Shown in pieces: positions 7,372 through 16,466 of a stretch of DNA of 64,000 nt. The notes beneath the pieces are model-generated. The model ran no database searches. It saw nothing but the letters and a program-made list of their open reading frames with translations, and was not told the origin of the DNA. Location of the stretch: the NCBI GenBank assembly GCA_039962225.1, contig JAMPKV010000002.1, forward strand, positions 310,001-374,000. Direction: 5' to 3'. Origin of the DNA: Microcoleus sp. AS-A8. GTDB lineage: Bacteria > Cyanobacteriota > Cyanobacteriia > Cyanobacteriales > Coleofasciculaceae. A program made the translations under genes and the position numbers. The number at the start of each line of letters is the position of its first letter. Position 1 is the first letter of the stretch.

Positions 7372-8466
7372 TTACAGGTAGCGTTGAAGAACTTCGACGG
7401 TGGCTTGTGCTGTTTTTGCCCAGCTAAATTGGCTGGCGCGGTTGAGACTCAGGGTGCGTAGACGCGATCGCAAGGCGGAATCGGTTGCTAAGGCTTGCAT
7501 GGCGTCGGTGATTTCATCCGTGTTGTAGGGATTGACAAAGAGGGCGGCATCACCCGCCACTTCGGGTAGGGAGGAGAGGTTAGACGTAATGACGGGGGTG
7601 CCGCAAGCCATGGCTTCTAGAACAGGCAGTCCGAAGCCTTCCCAGAGAGTGGGGAAGACAAGTGCGATCGCTTGGTTAATGATTGTTGGTAGCTGCTTGT
7701 AAGGAAGGTAGTCTAAGAACTTTACCTGATGGCTGAGTTCTAGCTTATTGACTTGTGTTTCTAGGATGGGGGTGTATCGTCGATCTTTTGGCCCTGCTAT
7801 CCACAGTTCGTAGTAACGATGATGGGGTAGGGCGGCAAAAGCGTCAATGAGTCGATGCAAATTTTTGTAGGAGTCATGGCGTCCGACGTAGAGGAAATAA
7901 TTGCTGGTAGGTAAGTCGAGAAAGCGAAAAGTCTTGGCGTCGTGGGCAAGGAGAATGGGGGTAATTTTGTTAGCTGGGATGTGGAAGAAGTCGGTGATGT
8001 CTTTGGCTGTGGCAATGGAGTCACAAATAATATGTTGAGCTTGGGTGAGAACTTGGGGGATGTAGTAGCGGAAATAAGGGGTGAGAGGTGAGAAGGGTTT
8101 GGGAAAACGCAATGGAATGAGGTCGTGAACGGTGACGATGTAGCGGCACTTGGTGAAGAGGGGGGCTTCGGGAATGGGGGAAAAGAGTAATTGAGAGCTT
8201 AACTGTTGATATATCTTAGGTAACTGTAATTGAGTCCATGTCAAACGGCGCAGATGCCCTTTTAAGCCTTGTTCTGGAGTTAGTCCTGCGGGTACTAACT
8301 CACAAGAATAAGTTGATATCTCTTGTGCAGTCAGCAGCGTTGGTTCAACTGAATGTAAGTAAGGAAGAAGATTAAGAATGTAGGTTGTAGTTCCTGTCGG
8401 TTTCGACAGAATATAAGATAGGTTAACGAGCAATTGATGAGAAGAATGGTGATTGGAATTGCTCAT
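7372..8466 (-). CDS. Glycosyltransferase family 4 (GT-B fold)
   Basis: 364 residues. The C-terminal half has the donor-binding signature EGFGLPVLEAMACGTPVITS, then SLPEVAGDAALFVNP, which place it in the GT4 retaining family with WbaZ/WbnK-like mannosyl- and other hexosyltransferases. The N-terminal half begins LLVNLSYILSKPTGTTTYI and contains YIVTVHDLIPLRFPKPF. No membrane segment is seen, so it is probably a cytoplasmic or peripheral enzyme adding a sugar to a lipid-linked chain. Its start overlaps the stop of the upstream GT4 gene by 4 nt (ATGA), indicating translational coupling. It is the last gene of the 10.6-7.4 kb run. Sugar donor and linkage cannot be read from sequence. Confidence 0.93.
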   Translation of the reverse strand: MSNSNHHSSHQLLVNLSYILSKPTGTTTYILNLLPYLHSVEPTLLTAQEISTYSCELVPAGLTPEQGLKGHLRRLTWTQLQLPKIYQQLSSQLLFSPIPEAPLFTKCRYIVTVHDLIPLRFPKPFSPLTPYFRYYIPQVLTQAQHIICDSIATAKDITDFFHIPANKITPILLAHDAKTFRFLDLPTSNYFLYVGRHDSYKNLHRLIDAFAALPHHRYYELWIAGPKDRRYTPILETQVNKLELSHQVKFLDYLPYKQLPTIINQAIALVFPTLWEGFGLPVLEAMACGTPVITSNLSSLPEVAGDAALFVNPYNTDEITDAMQALATDSALRSRLRTLSLNRASQFSWAKTAQATVEVLQRYL

Positions 8467-9623
8467 GTCATAAGAGTTCTATAAGCCTGTAGGGTTGCTT
8501 TTGCCGTGTTCTCCCAGGAATATAGCTTGGCTCGCTCTTTTCCTTTTTCAATTAACACCTTGCGAAGCTGGGAATTAGTAATCACTTGTAGTAGAGCTTC
8601 AGCTAGAGCGATTGGATCATTCGGGTCAATTAAAAGGGCTGCGTCTCCTGCGACTTCCGGTAACGATGAAGTGTTAGACGTAACGACGGGTGCGCCTAAT
8701 GTCATCGCTTCTAGTACAGGAAGCCCAAATCCTTCATAGTGGGACGGATAAGCGAAAACATCCGCTTTTGCATAAAATAGGGCAACTATTTCATCGGACA
8801 AATAGTTGAGATGATGAATTTCGTTTTGCCAGGGTGAATCCTCAATGGCTGCAAATATGGATTGATATTTCCAGCCTTTTTGACCAATGAGGACTAATTG
8901 ATGTTCTATCTTGTATTTTTGCTTGAGTTGATTGAAGGCTGAAATTAAGGCAATAATGTTTTTTCGCGGCTCAATTGTACTAACAAATAAAATATAGGGT
9001 TTAGAAAAATCATAGTTAACTGTCTTTAAGGTTTGCTCCATTAAGCCCGCAGTTAAGCTTATCGAATCATAACGACTGGCTAAGGGAGTCACGCAGATGC
9101 GTTCTGGGTCTACGTTTAAATAGTGAACAATGTCCTGCTTAGAACTTTCTGAGATTGTGAGTATTAAGTCAGTCCATTTGAGGGATTGTTTAACTCGTTG
9201 GGTATAGGTTCTAACGATGGAATTAACATAATTGGGATATTTAATAAAGCTGAGGTCATAAATATTCATGAGCTTCAAGCTTTTTTGACATGGATATACA
9301 GCATAGTTAGTGCCGTGCATGATGTCTGGATAACCCATTTTTTGCTCAAAGTAGTTTAAGAACGGGTTAGGAAAAGTAGCTAAGATATTAGTGAATCTGA
9401 CGGGAAGAGGTAATAGATAAAGATTGGAATATTGGGTTAAAGTTTCTGGAAACGATAATCGACCTTGCATCCAGTTCTTTAGGCTCGGTTGATAAACAAT
9501 TCCTAATTCAAAATTGTCTTGAGCTTGTAAGGTATGTAAGGCACGAATGACGTTATAAACGTAAAAACCAACTCCACTCGGTTTAGGAAGTAAAGGAGTA
9601 GCATCAACAACAACCTTGAGCAT
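8463..9623 (-). CDS. Glycosyltransferase family 4 (GT-B fold)
   Basis: 386 residues. The N-terminus has DATPLLPKPSGVGFYVYN, a glycine-rich acceptor-domain loop seen in many GT4 enzymes. The C-terminal domain has FVSTIEPRKNI, EGFGLPVLEAMTLGAPVVTS and SLPEVAGDAALLIDP. It is a paralog of the gene just downstream (same donor-site motifs). It sits 8 nt downstream of gmd and 4 nt overlaps the next gene, so gmd and the two GT4 genes look like one unit. Because gmd makes a GDP-linked deoxyhexose precursor, either enzyme could be a GDP-mannose, fucose or rhamnose transferase; this is inference from context. Confidence 0.93.
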   Translation of the reverse strand: MLKVVVDATPLLPKPSGVGFYVYNVIRALHTLQAQDNFELGIVYQPSLKNWMQGRLSFPETLTQYSNLYLLPLPVRFTNILATFPNPFLNYFEQKMGYPDIMHGTNYAVYPCQKSLKLMNIYDLSFIKYPNYVNSIVRTYTQRVKQSLKWTDLILTISESSKQDIVHYLNVDPERICVTPLASRYDSISLTAGLMEQTLKTVNYDFSKPYILFVSTIEPRKNIIALISAFNQLKQKYKIEHQLVLIGQKGWKYQSIFAAIEDSPWQNEIHHLNYLSDEIVALFYAKADVFAYPSHYEGFGLPVLEAMTLGAPVVTSNTSSLPEVAGDAALLIDPNDPIALAEALLQVITNSQLRKVLIEKGKERAKLYSWENTAKATLQAYRTLMT

Positions 9624-9631
9624 GAAGATGG

Positions 9632-10606
9632 CTATGCTTTTGTGTGAGTGAGTTCTTTGAGGTCATGATCGACCATAATTTCCACCAATTGCTCAAAGGA
9701 ATGCTGAGGTGTCCAATGAAGTTGGCTTTTAATTTTACCAATGCAGCCAACAAGCTGTACTGATTCGTCGGGTCGGTAAAAGGCTGGGTCTACGGAAACA
9801 TAATTTTGCCAGTTTAGACCCACACAGTTAAAAGCACACTCGACTAACTCTCTAACTGAGTGGGTTTCACCGCTAGCAATGATGTAGTCATCAGGTTTTT
9901 CTTGTTGCAACATCATCCACATCGCATAGACGGCATCCTGGGCATAGCACCAGTCGCGACGCGCATCCAGGTTGCCGAGTTTTAATTCCTGGGCGAGACC
10001 TAGTTTGATCATGGCAGCAGCACGAGTGATTTTGCGAAAGACGAATTCAGTACCGCGCCGGGGAGATTCGTGGGTGTAGGTGATGCCGCAGCAGGCATAG
10101 AGATTGTACTGTTGCCGATAGTTAACGGTCATCCAGTGGGCGTAGGCTTTAGCGACGCCGTAGGGGTTGCGGGGACGGAAGGCGGTACGTTCGGTTTGAG
10201 GGGATTCGTCGGGCTGACCGAAGACTTCACTACTGGAGGCTTGGTAGAATTTGGCATCCGGTTTGCAGCGACGGATGGACTCTAGCAAACGGGAAACTCC
10301 GAGAGCGGTGTATTCGGCGGTGAGGGAGGGTTGTGTCCAGGAAAGGGGAACGTAGCTTTGGGACGCGAGATTATAGATTTCGTCGGGTTGGGATTGGGCG
10401 ATCGCATCCATTAACGAACATTGGTCTAGAAGATCCCCAGAAAGAATCTGGACATTACCCGAAAGGTGACTAATCCGGCTAATGTTGCCGGAACTGGAAC
10501 GGCGGACTAGACCAAAGACTTGGTACCCTTTGTCGATGAGAAGTTCGGCTAGGTAGGATCCGTCTTGCCCAGTCAATCCTGTGATTAAAGCTTTTTTGAC
10601 AGTCAT
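9632..10606 (-). CDS. gmd: GDP-mannose 4,6-dehydratase
   Basis: 324 residues of the extended short-chain dehydrogenase family. The NADP site is G10-x2-G13-x2-G16 in ITGLTGQDGSYLAELL. The catalytic region has SSSEVFG at 124-130 and Y149-x3-K153 in NPYGVAKAYAHW, and the family motif HESPRRGTEFVFRKI follows. It converts GDP-mannose to GDP-4-keto-6-deoxymannose, the precursor of GDP-fucose, GDP-rhamnose and related sugars. A GDP-fucose synthase or reductase partner is not in the window, so the end product is open. The ITYTHESP segment differs from the more usual LFNHESP but the motif is otherwise intact. Confidence 0.95.
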   Translation of the reverse strand: MTVKKALITGLTGQDGSYLAELLIDKGYQVFGLVRRSSSGNISRISHLSGNVQILSGDLLDQCSLMDAIAQSQPDEIYNLASQSYVPLSWTQPSLTAEYTALGVSRLLESIRRCKPDAKFYQASSSEVFGQPDESPQTERTAFRPRNPYGVAKAYAHWMTVNYRQQYNLYACCGITYTHESPRRGTEFVFRKITRAAAMIKLGLAQELKLGNLDARRDWCYAQDAVYAMWMMLQQEKPDDYIIASGETHSVRELVECAFNCVGLNWQNYVSVDPAFYRPDESVQLVGCIGKIKSQLHWTPQHSFEQLVEIMVDHDLKELTHTKA

Positions 10607-10702
10607 GAGGATTTTCTAGCGTTGACAGGCGACGCTGAGGTTTTAACTATATACCCTATACTAAATCCTTGTAAATCAACTCTTTTAGAGGAATTTCTAC
10701 CT

Positions 10703-12508
10703 CTAGGCTTTTGATGGATTCACTTGAATTTCTACTTCATGGACTGAATCTTCGGGTGGTTTAGGAAAAATATAAACTTGATCAGATACTAGGTCAAATT
10801 TTATTTGATAACGTCCTGGTTGCTCCGGAAAAACGATAGATCCGATAGCTTTAGCTTTTTCAGATTTTTTGGGTGTCCCAGAAACATAAAGATATTGTTC
10901 GCTTTTGATTTCGTTTTTACTGTTTAAAAATAAAAGTCTTACCCGTATTTCACCTTTTTTTACAGCAGTTTCATATCCAAACCATTGAGATGATCCTATA
11001 TTTTCAACCTCAGCTTCAAGCAAGGCTTCTGATTGGGCAGGGACGGAAAAATTGGGAGATAGGGGTTGGTTGCCGTTATAGGTAACTTGGTTGATACTTC
11101 CATTGAGACCGTTAATATATTTAGATTTTTTCACAGGAGGATGAAAAAACTTGTGAAATACAGCCTGAGTATGTCTTTCTATTTGATTGTCTTTGATATA
11201 CCAGAGTCTAGACGGATATTTCTCTATCTTCAGAGGAGTGATGCTCCAGTAAAGACCTTTATCCCCAAAGGCACCGACTATCTGAACAAAAAAGGAAAGT
11301 ATCAAAATTAACAAAAACAATAATCTTTTAGATTTATCGATAAATCCCCGATTTTGAAAAGGATTCAATGGGTTCGATAAGTCATCAATATAGTAGTTAA
11401 TGAGATAGCAAGTTACGGGAAGAATATCAGTCATAAATCTAGGGCCATAACAATAACCAGCCCACCAAAATATATAAAAGCAGTAGCTAAAGAATAGACC
11501 TAAAGCCGCCAAGGTCATGCTTCCTATTAGCTTTTCGTCTTTATAAGATCTAAGCTTAAATACTTTGTATGCTCCAAGAAAAGAATATAAGATTATAGGA
11601 GAAAAGATAAAAATACCTCGACTAGGACTAATTAAAGTCCCTAAAGAAGCTTCAACAAAAGTCTTTACGGTAAATGAATACAAGGGGACACTAATACTAG
11701 AATATCCACCAATAAAGTTACCGAAATAGTAAAAATTCCATAAGAAACCTGGTATGGCTGATGCCATACCTAAAATTAAAAAAATAGAAAAAAATCTATA
11801 GACAACTAATGAATACAATAAAGCTGAAACTAAAAATAGGGTACTTGTAGGGCGAATAATTGGAAGGAATCCACAAAAAATACCAGCGATAATTAAAATA
11901 ACAATTTTAGAGTTTCTTCTGCTAGTATAATTGGCTTTAATCAAGCAAAAAATGATAATAGTTACAGAAAGGTTGGATAGTCCGTGCTGCCATAAGCCTT
12001 GCGAACTGGTCATCCACGTGTTTGTAGCAAAAGCAAAGATAAAAGTCGAGACTAAAGCAACGCTTTTCTTAAACTTGAAACTAGAAGCCAAATAGAAGAA
12101 AACTACAGAAATGGCGGTGGTGATTGCTGCTGCTATTTTTTCAAAAAATACTCTGTAAAATTCAAAGCTTTCATGAGTTAAATTTACAGGAATATGAAAT
12201 ATTTTTAAATAAATATAGAAAATCAAATAAAGAGGAGAAGTAAGAACAGCAACTCCAATGGGATAGACAGACGTTAAATGTCCATTTTGTGATTCCACAA
12301 AAGAGTAATAAACTCCGCGTTCTACAAAGTAACTTTCTCTAAAAACGTCTAAATTAATAGTGTGATTTTCAAGTAAGTTAAATATTAAAACAGTATTGGG
12401 AATTGAATCTCCCGAACTAATAGTTTTGCCATTTATTAAATAAATTGTCAGGCAGACAAAAAATACTAATAGAGATATCTTTTTTTGGCTTAGATTAAAT
12501 TTAAGCAT
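10703..12508 (-). CDS. Multi-pass membrane protein, GT-C-like, with C-terminal Ig-like domain
   Basis: 601 residues. There are many hydrophobic segments between about 10 and 430 and an early SSGDS motif with acidic residues in the first loop, as in GT-C (ArnT/PMT-like) lipid-linked sugar transferases. I recognise no diagnostic family motif, so glycosyltransferase function is inferred from topology and context. After the last membrane segment come about 170 soluble residues containing ALLEAEVENIGSSQWF and FPEQPGRYQIKFDLVSDQVY, which resemble an Ig-like beta-sandwich. A related arrangement ends the methyltransferase at 17937-19145. The gene is noticeably AT-rich compared with gmd. It lies 9 nt downstream of the GT2 gene. 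Confidence 0.8.
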   Translation of the reverse strand: MLKFNLSQKKISLLVFFVCLTIYLINGKTISSGDSIPNTVLIFNLLENHTINLDVFRESYFVERGVYYSFVESQNGHLTSVYPIGVAVLTSPLYLIFYIYLKIFHIPVNLTHESFEFYRVFFEKIAAAITTAISVVFFYLASSFKFKKSVALVSTFIFAFATNTWMTSSQGLWQHGLSNLSVTIIIFCLIKANYTSRRNSKIVILIIAGIFCGFLPIIRPTSTLFLVSALLYSLVVYRFFSIFLILGMASAIPGFLWNFYYFGNFIGGYSSISVPLYSFTVKTFVEASLGTLISPSRGIFIFSPIILYSFLGAYKVFKLRSYKDEKLIGSMTLAALGLFFSYCFYIFWWAGYCYGPRFMTDILPVTCYLINYYIDDLSNPLNPFQNRGFIDKSKRLLFLLILILSFFVQIVGAFGDKGLYWSITPLKIEKYPSRLWYIKDNQIERHTQAVFHKFFHPPVKKSKYINGLNGSINQVTYNGNQPLSPNFSVPAQSEALLEAEVENIGSSQWFGYETAVKKGEIRVRLLFLNSKNEIKSEQYLYVSGTPKKSEKAKAIGSIVFPEQPGRYQIKFDLVSDQVYIFPKPPEDSVHEVEIQVNPSKA

Positions 12509-12517
12509 TTGCTTTTA

Positions 12518-13207
12518 TCAGGAGAATAAACCATATTTAAAAATACAAACTATGGCCTGTATGCCATCTTTCCACCCTATTTTTTTGCCCTCCTTATAAG
12601 TTCTACCATAATACGATATTCCCACTTCATAAATTCTACAATTAAGTTTAGCTAGTTTAGCTGTTATCTCAGGTTCAAATCCAAATCTATTTTCCTGAAT
12701 TTTGATGGATTGAATAATTTCCCTACGAAACGCTTTATAGCAAGTTTCCATATCCGTCAGGTTAATATTAGTTAACATATTAGATAGTGTCGTTAAAAGT
12801 TTGTTGCCTACCATGTGCCAGTAATACACAACTCTGTGGGGTCTGCTTCCTTGAAAACGTGAGCCAAAAACAACATCAGCTTGATTATTCAAAATCGGTT
12901 CAATCATGAGAGGATATTCTTGTGGATCGTACTCTAAATCAGCATCTTGAACAATTACAATATCTCCTGTTGCTGCTGCAAACCCAGTCCGTAAAGCCGC
13001 ACCCTTCCCTCTATTTTTGCCATGATAAATAACTTGATGAACTTGCGATTCTATCTTTGACTTGAGAAGCTCTCGCGTACCGTCGATTGAACAGTCATCA
13101 ACGATTATAATTTCACAATCTTTCACAGGAGAAGCTTTGACTGCTTCAACAACTTGACCAATTGTTCCAATTTCATTAAAGCAAGGAATAACGACAGATA
13201 GTTTCAT
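12518..13207 (-). CDS. Glycosyltransferase family 2, dolichyl/polyprenyl-phosphate mannose synthase-like
   Basis: 229 residues. It starts [19 protein letters not shown], with the nucleotide-binding VDDCSIDGT near 37-45 and the metal-binding DADLEYDP near 88-95. This combination is typical of DPM1-like GT2 enzymes that charge polyprenyl phosphate from a nucleotide sugar. Such enzymes commonly feed GT-C transferases, and the gene just downstream (10703-12508) is a GT-C-like membrane protein, so the two could form a donor-transferase pair. No membrane helices are seen after the catalytic domain. The substrate is not determined. Confidence 0.92.
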   Translation of the reverse strand: MKLSVVIPCFNEIGTIGQVVEAVKASPVKDCEIIIVDDCSIDGTRELLKSKIESQVHQVIYHGKNRGKGAALRTGFAAATGDIVIVQDADLEYDPQEYPLMIEPILNNQADVVFGSRFQGSRPHRVVYYWHMVGNKLLTTLSNMLTNINLTDMETCYKAFRREIIQSIKIQENRFGFEPEITAKLAKLNCRIYEVGISYYGRTYKEGKKIGWKDGIQAIVCIFKYGLFS

Positions 13208-13213
13208 ATTGAC

Positions 13214-13786
13214 CTACTGACTCCTCTTCACCACAGTACAAAAATTATTCATCCCCAACTGAAAGTATTGGTGATGAAATTCCTGAAATCCAGTAATTTC
13301 AACTAAGACTTTTTTAAGCTTTTGCCGATTATAATACCTTTTATGGTCTCGGATCTCTGCTTCGCTTACTATTTTCAACTTGTAAGCAAGGAACTCAAGT
13401 ACAGGCTGAGACCAGACGGAGGGAACCGTGATAATCAGCTTTCCGCCAGGAATGAGAACTCGATAAATTTCCTTTAAAATTTGCCGCTCATTTTCAATGT
13501 GTTCTAACACAGCCAGCATCGTTACAACATCAAAAGTTGAATTTTCAAATGGCAAATGAGTATCTAGTATGACTTGTGTTGTTTGGATATTACTAAATTT
13601 AGCAGTTTCTACCTTAAAGTCTACGCCAATTCCTTGCTTGAGCTGAGGAGCTATGGTTCTCAGAAAGGTAGCCCCTGTTCCACACCCTACATCTAACACA
13701 ACCGAATTTTTGGGTATATGGCGAATGACTCTTTGGAGTCGCATCCATCTCAATGCGGGTTCTAAGAATGGCTCTTTATAGGGCAT
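13214..13786 (-). CDS. Class I SAM-dependent methyltransferase
   Basis: 190 residues, a minimal Rossmann methyltransferase. Motif I is VVLDVGCGTGATF near 29-41, an acidic residue follows in GIGVDFKVET, and FDVVTMLAVLEHIENE marks the post-motif region typical of Methyltransf_11/UbiE-like enzymes. The window ends with GGKLIITVPS. It lies 6 nt upstream of the GT2 gene on the same strand. Probably methylates a sugar or lipid-linked glycan in this locus; the substrate is not visible. Confidence 0.88.
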   Translation of the reverse strand: MPYKEPFLEPALRWMRLQRVIRHIPKNSVVLDVGCGTGATFLRTIAPQLKQGIGVDFKVETAKFSNIQTTQVILDTHLPFENSTFDVVTMLAVLEHIENERQILKEIYRVLIPGGKLIITVPSVWSQPVLEFLAYKLKIVSEAEIRDHKRYYNRQKLKKVLVEITGFQEFHHQYFQLGMNNFCTVVKRSQ

Positions 13787-13822
13787 TTTAAAAAATTAGT
13801 CTTTGTTATGAAGAGATACTGT

Positions 13823-15205
13823 CTATGGCTCAAGCGAGTCTATAAATTTAAAATAGTGTACAGCTACACCTAACTCTCTGTTGTCACCGTTACGCAAAAC
13901 TTTGGCAGGACGCCATGTTTTGCTGGCAATAGTAATTTGGGCATTCCAATCCTGAATTGGTACTTTATAGATACCTTTCACCGAAGATTTTGGCAGACGA
14001 ACAGCCACTGTTGAACTTCCTGCACTCAGTTTGACATCCATAGCAAATGGGGCATAGTTACTCAGACAAAACTCAATAAATTTTGCCTTAGTTTCCTTGG
14101 CACAGGACATTACAGATTTCGCTTGAGTAAAGCGCAATTTTAGGTTTGGATCAGGTACATGGGGTGCCCAAGTCTTACATTCATCAGGTGGAAGTGTAAT
14201 TTCACTCGGTTCGTAATAGTCGTGACTTTTTTTAGCAATAATCACATTTGCTAAGTGACTGATATCTGAACGATATTTTCTAGGTGTCCATCCGAGTCTT
14301 AACAGAGTTCTCATAAAATAAGATGAATCAAACCCCAATTCCAACCAACCAAATTTTCGGATAGACCACACTGACATACCATCTAATCTCAGTCCCCAAG
14401 GATAGGGAACTGCTGGAATTGGGCCTTCTACAATGGGTTCTGCTGCAAAAGCGATCAATCCATTTTCATTCGTTAGTTCATAGAGATTTTTCAGTAATTG
14501 AATATGATTAGCACAATGATGAAAACACTCAAAAAAGACTGCTGCATCATATTTTTCCTTGGAGTCAAACTCCAACATGTCTTTTTTGACCAAGTTAACT
14601 TTATTGGAAAACTTTTCTGCTCTATATTGGATTAAATCAAGATAGGATTGTTCGCAATCTACCGCCGTGACTTGGTAAGCCATTTGGCTAAAGTTTAAAG
14701 TCGTGTTTCCAAATCCAGGCCCAAATTCTACTATTCGAGAATGAGGAGGTAAGCTCATGGTTTTGATTAAAAAGCCTTGAGCGATTAAATGGTCTCCTAC
14801 AGTGGTTGGACTCTTAGTGCAGTAGGGAAAGGGATTATTTTTTAAGGTCTCAAAATCAAACTCTGTATGTTCATTCTCAATACTATATTGATCTCTTTCG
14901 GAAATTTCTAAATAGAGTTTCATCTGAGCGTCATAATAGTCTTGAGAATAAGGGTCTTTAGGGAAGTTGCTGTCCACTACATAATTAAATTCAGATAATG
15001 CTTTTCTGAGTTCATCGTCTGAAATTAAGGCTCTTTCATCAGCTTGTTGAATTTGTAAATCTAAATCGCGAATATTATTGATATATTTCATGTTGATTCC
15101 TATTAATTTTAAAAGTGGATTTAAATAAATAATGTTTTGCGAAAAAAAATCTGGAAAATATTTTATTACTTTTTTTAAGAGAAACTTAATTCTTTCTTTT
15201 TGCAT
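13823..15205 (-). CDS. SAM-dependent methyltransferase with C-terminal beta-rich domain
   Basis: 460 residues. The first 115 or so are helical with no recognised domain. The methyltransferase core begins near 140 with IVEFGPGFGNTTLNF (motif I), then VTAVDCEQ and YDAAVFFECFHHC. The C-terminal 100 residues are beta-rich and end with the pattern WRPAKVLRNGDNRELGVAVHYFKF. The same ending (D/N-x-R-x-L-G) closes the methyltransferase at 16467-17852, suggesting a shared module. The gene is AT-rich and lacks the HIP1 octamer. Context: among glycosyltransferases, so a glycan methyltransferase is likely. Confidence 0.85.
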   Translation of the reverse strand: MQKERIKFLLKKVIKYFPDFFSQNIIYLNPLLKLIGINMKYINNIRDLDLQIQQADERALISDDELRKALSEFNYVVDSNFPKDPYSQDYYDAQMKLYLEISERDQYSIENEHTEFDFETLKNNPFPYCTKSPTTVGDHLIAQGFLIKTMSLPPHSRIVEFGPGFGNTTLNFSQMAYQVTAVDCEQSYLDLIQYRAEKFSNKVNLVKKDMLEFDSKEKYDAAVFFECFHHCANHIQLLKNLYELTNENGLIAFAAEPIVEGPIPAVPYPWGLRLDGMSVWSIRKFGWLELGFDSSYFMRTLLRLGWTPRKYRSDISHLANVIIAKKSHDYYEPSEITLPPDECKTWAPHVPDPNLKLRFTQAKSVMSCAKETKAKFIEFCLSNYAPFAMDVKLSAGSSTVAVRLPKSSVKGIYKVPIQDWNAQITIASKTWRPAKVLRNGDNRELGVAVHYFKFIDSLEP

Positions 15206-15291
15206 GATAATATTTGATTTAAATATTGGAATGTAAAAATAAAAATAAGCTAGTAAAACAATATTTTAAACATCACTTCTCAATATTGAGA

Positions 15292-16458
15292 TTATATATT
15301 ATCTAGTAAAGCTAGATAATATTGTTCTATCCTTGACCATTTATAAGTTTCTTCTACGAATTTATTTCCTTGTAGACCTAGCTGGTATCTCACTTCTTTA
15401 TCCATTTTTTCTAAAGCCACTTGGAACTCGTATTTGTTCGTATACCAAAGCCCACCATTTGCCCTCCGACACTGCCCTACCAACACCTCACATTTGCCGT
15501 TCACTAAGACTGGCTTACTTACTGTCCAAGCTTCTAATACTGCCATTGATAAACTTTCATAAGGTGACGGCATGACTAACAGTTCACAAGCGGCTAAAGC
15601 ATCCCATTTCGTCTGCTCATCCACAAACCCCAGTGCTATAATGTCGGGATGCTTGGGTATTGACATAACTGATCTGCCAAGCAACACCAGTTTTCTGGGA
15701 GCAGATTCACGCGATCGCAACTCCAGAAAATAGCGAAAAAGTTCATCACAGCCCTTAGAGGGATCAACTCTACCAACATACAGCAAAAAGGGTTCGTCAA
15801 CGTTGTATTGCTGCCGGAAACGTTCTGCATCATAGGCTTTTGGTGGTTCTACTGCAACCCCAACAATCGGCCCTTCACAGTTTGCCTTGGGAAAACGCGA
15901 CTGAAGGAAAGTCCGTTCTTCTACTGTGTTAAATATAAAACCCTGAGGTTTTTCAAATAAGGTATCCCATATACTCATGTAGATTGGCCATTCGTTATGA
16001 GCTGTAGGAACTAGATAAGCTTTTTCAGCTACCAAGGGCAAAACAAAGTACGTCGTTCCATATAAATAAGTGAAAAAGATAAAAGCATCATAATCACCTT
16101 TATGCTTTTTAACATAGTTAATCAGATCAGGTGACCGCGAACCCTGAGCTAGCATCCAATTTTCTTGCTCCTTTAAAGATGCTTCTTTGATGCGAGGATA
16201 AATTTTTTCAGAAACGCGATTAAAAGCTCTTATATCTCGCTGCTTTGCCACTCGAAAACGCCGAACTTTGACCCCAGAAACCTCTGTTAATCCTGGTGGA
16301 TAGTGGTTCTTCCAAGTCATGTAGTCCAATGCACAAGTCGTCAGAATTTCTACATCCCAATACTTGGACATCCGCTCGGCAATTTTAAGACAGTGAGATT
16401 CCGAGCCACCATTAACTTCTAAGCCACAGCGTTGAACGACGAAAGCAATTCGCTTCAT
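15292..16458 (-). CDS. Glycosyltransferase family 4
   Basis: 388 residues. The N-terminus MKRIAFVVQRCGLEVNGGSE has the glycine-rich GGSE acceptor loop, followed by VEILTTCALDYMTWKNHYPPG. The donor domain has LLYVGRVDPSKG and SPYESLSMAVLEAWTVSKPVLVNG, a GT4 E-x7-E type region. It is paralogous to the N-terminal unit of the tandem GT4 at 19111-21498, which shares GGAE, EVLTTC and VKIRRFRVA. Its start is 8 nt from the methyltransferase upstream (16467), so they are co-transcribed. Confidence 0.93.
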   Translation of the reverse strand: MKRIAFVVQRCGLEVNGGSESHCLKIAERMSKYWDVEILTTCALDYMTWKNHYPPGLTEVSGVKVRRFRVAKQRDIRAFNRVSEKIYPRIKEASLKEQENWMLAQGSRSPDLINYVKKHKGDYDAFIFFTYLYGTTYFVLPLVAEKAYLVPTAHNEWPIYMSIWDTLFEKPQGFIFNTVEERTFLQSRFPKANCEGPIVGVAVEPPKAYDAERFRQQYNVDEPFLLYVGRVDPSKGCDELFRYFLELRSRESAPRKLVLLGRSVMSIPKHPDIIALGFVDEQTKWDALAACELLVMPSPYESLSMAVLEAWTVSKPVLVNGKCEVLVGQCRRANGGLWYTNKYEFQVALEKMDKEVRYQLGLQGNKFVEETYKWSRIEQYYLALLDNI

Positions 16459-16466
16459 AATTAGTG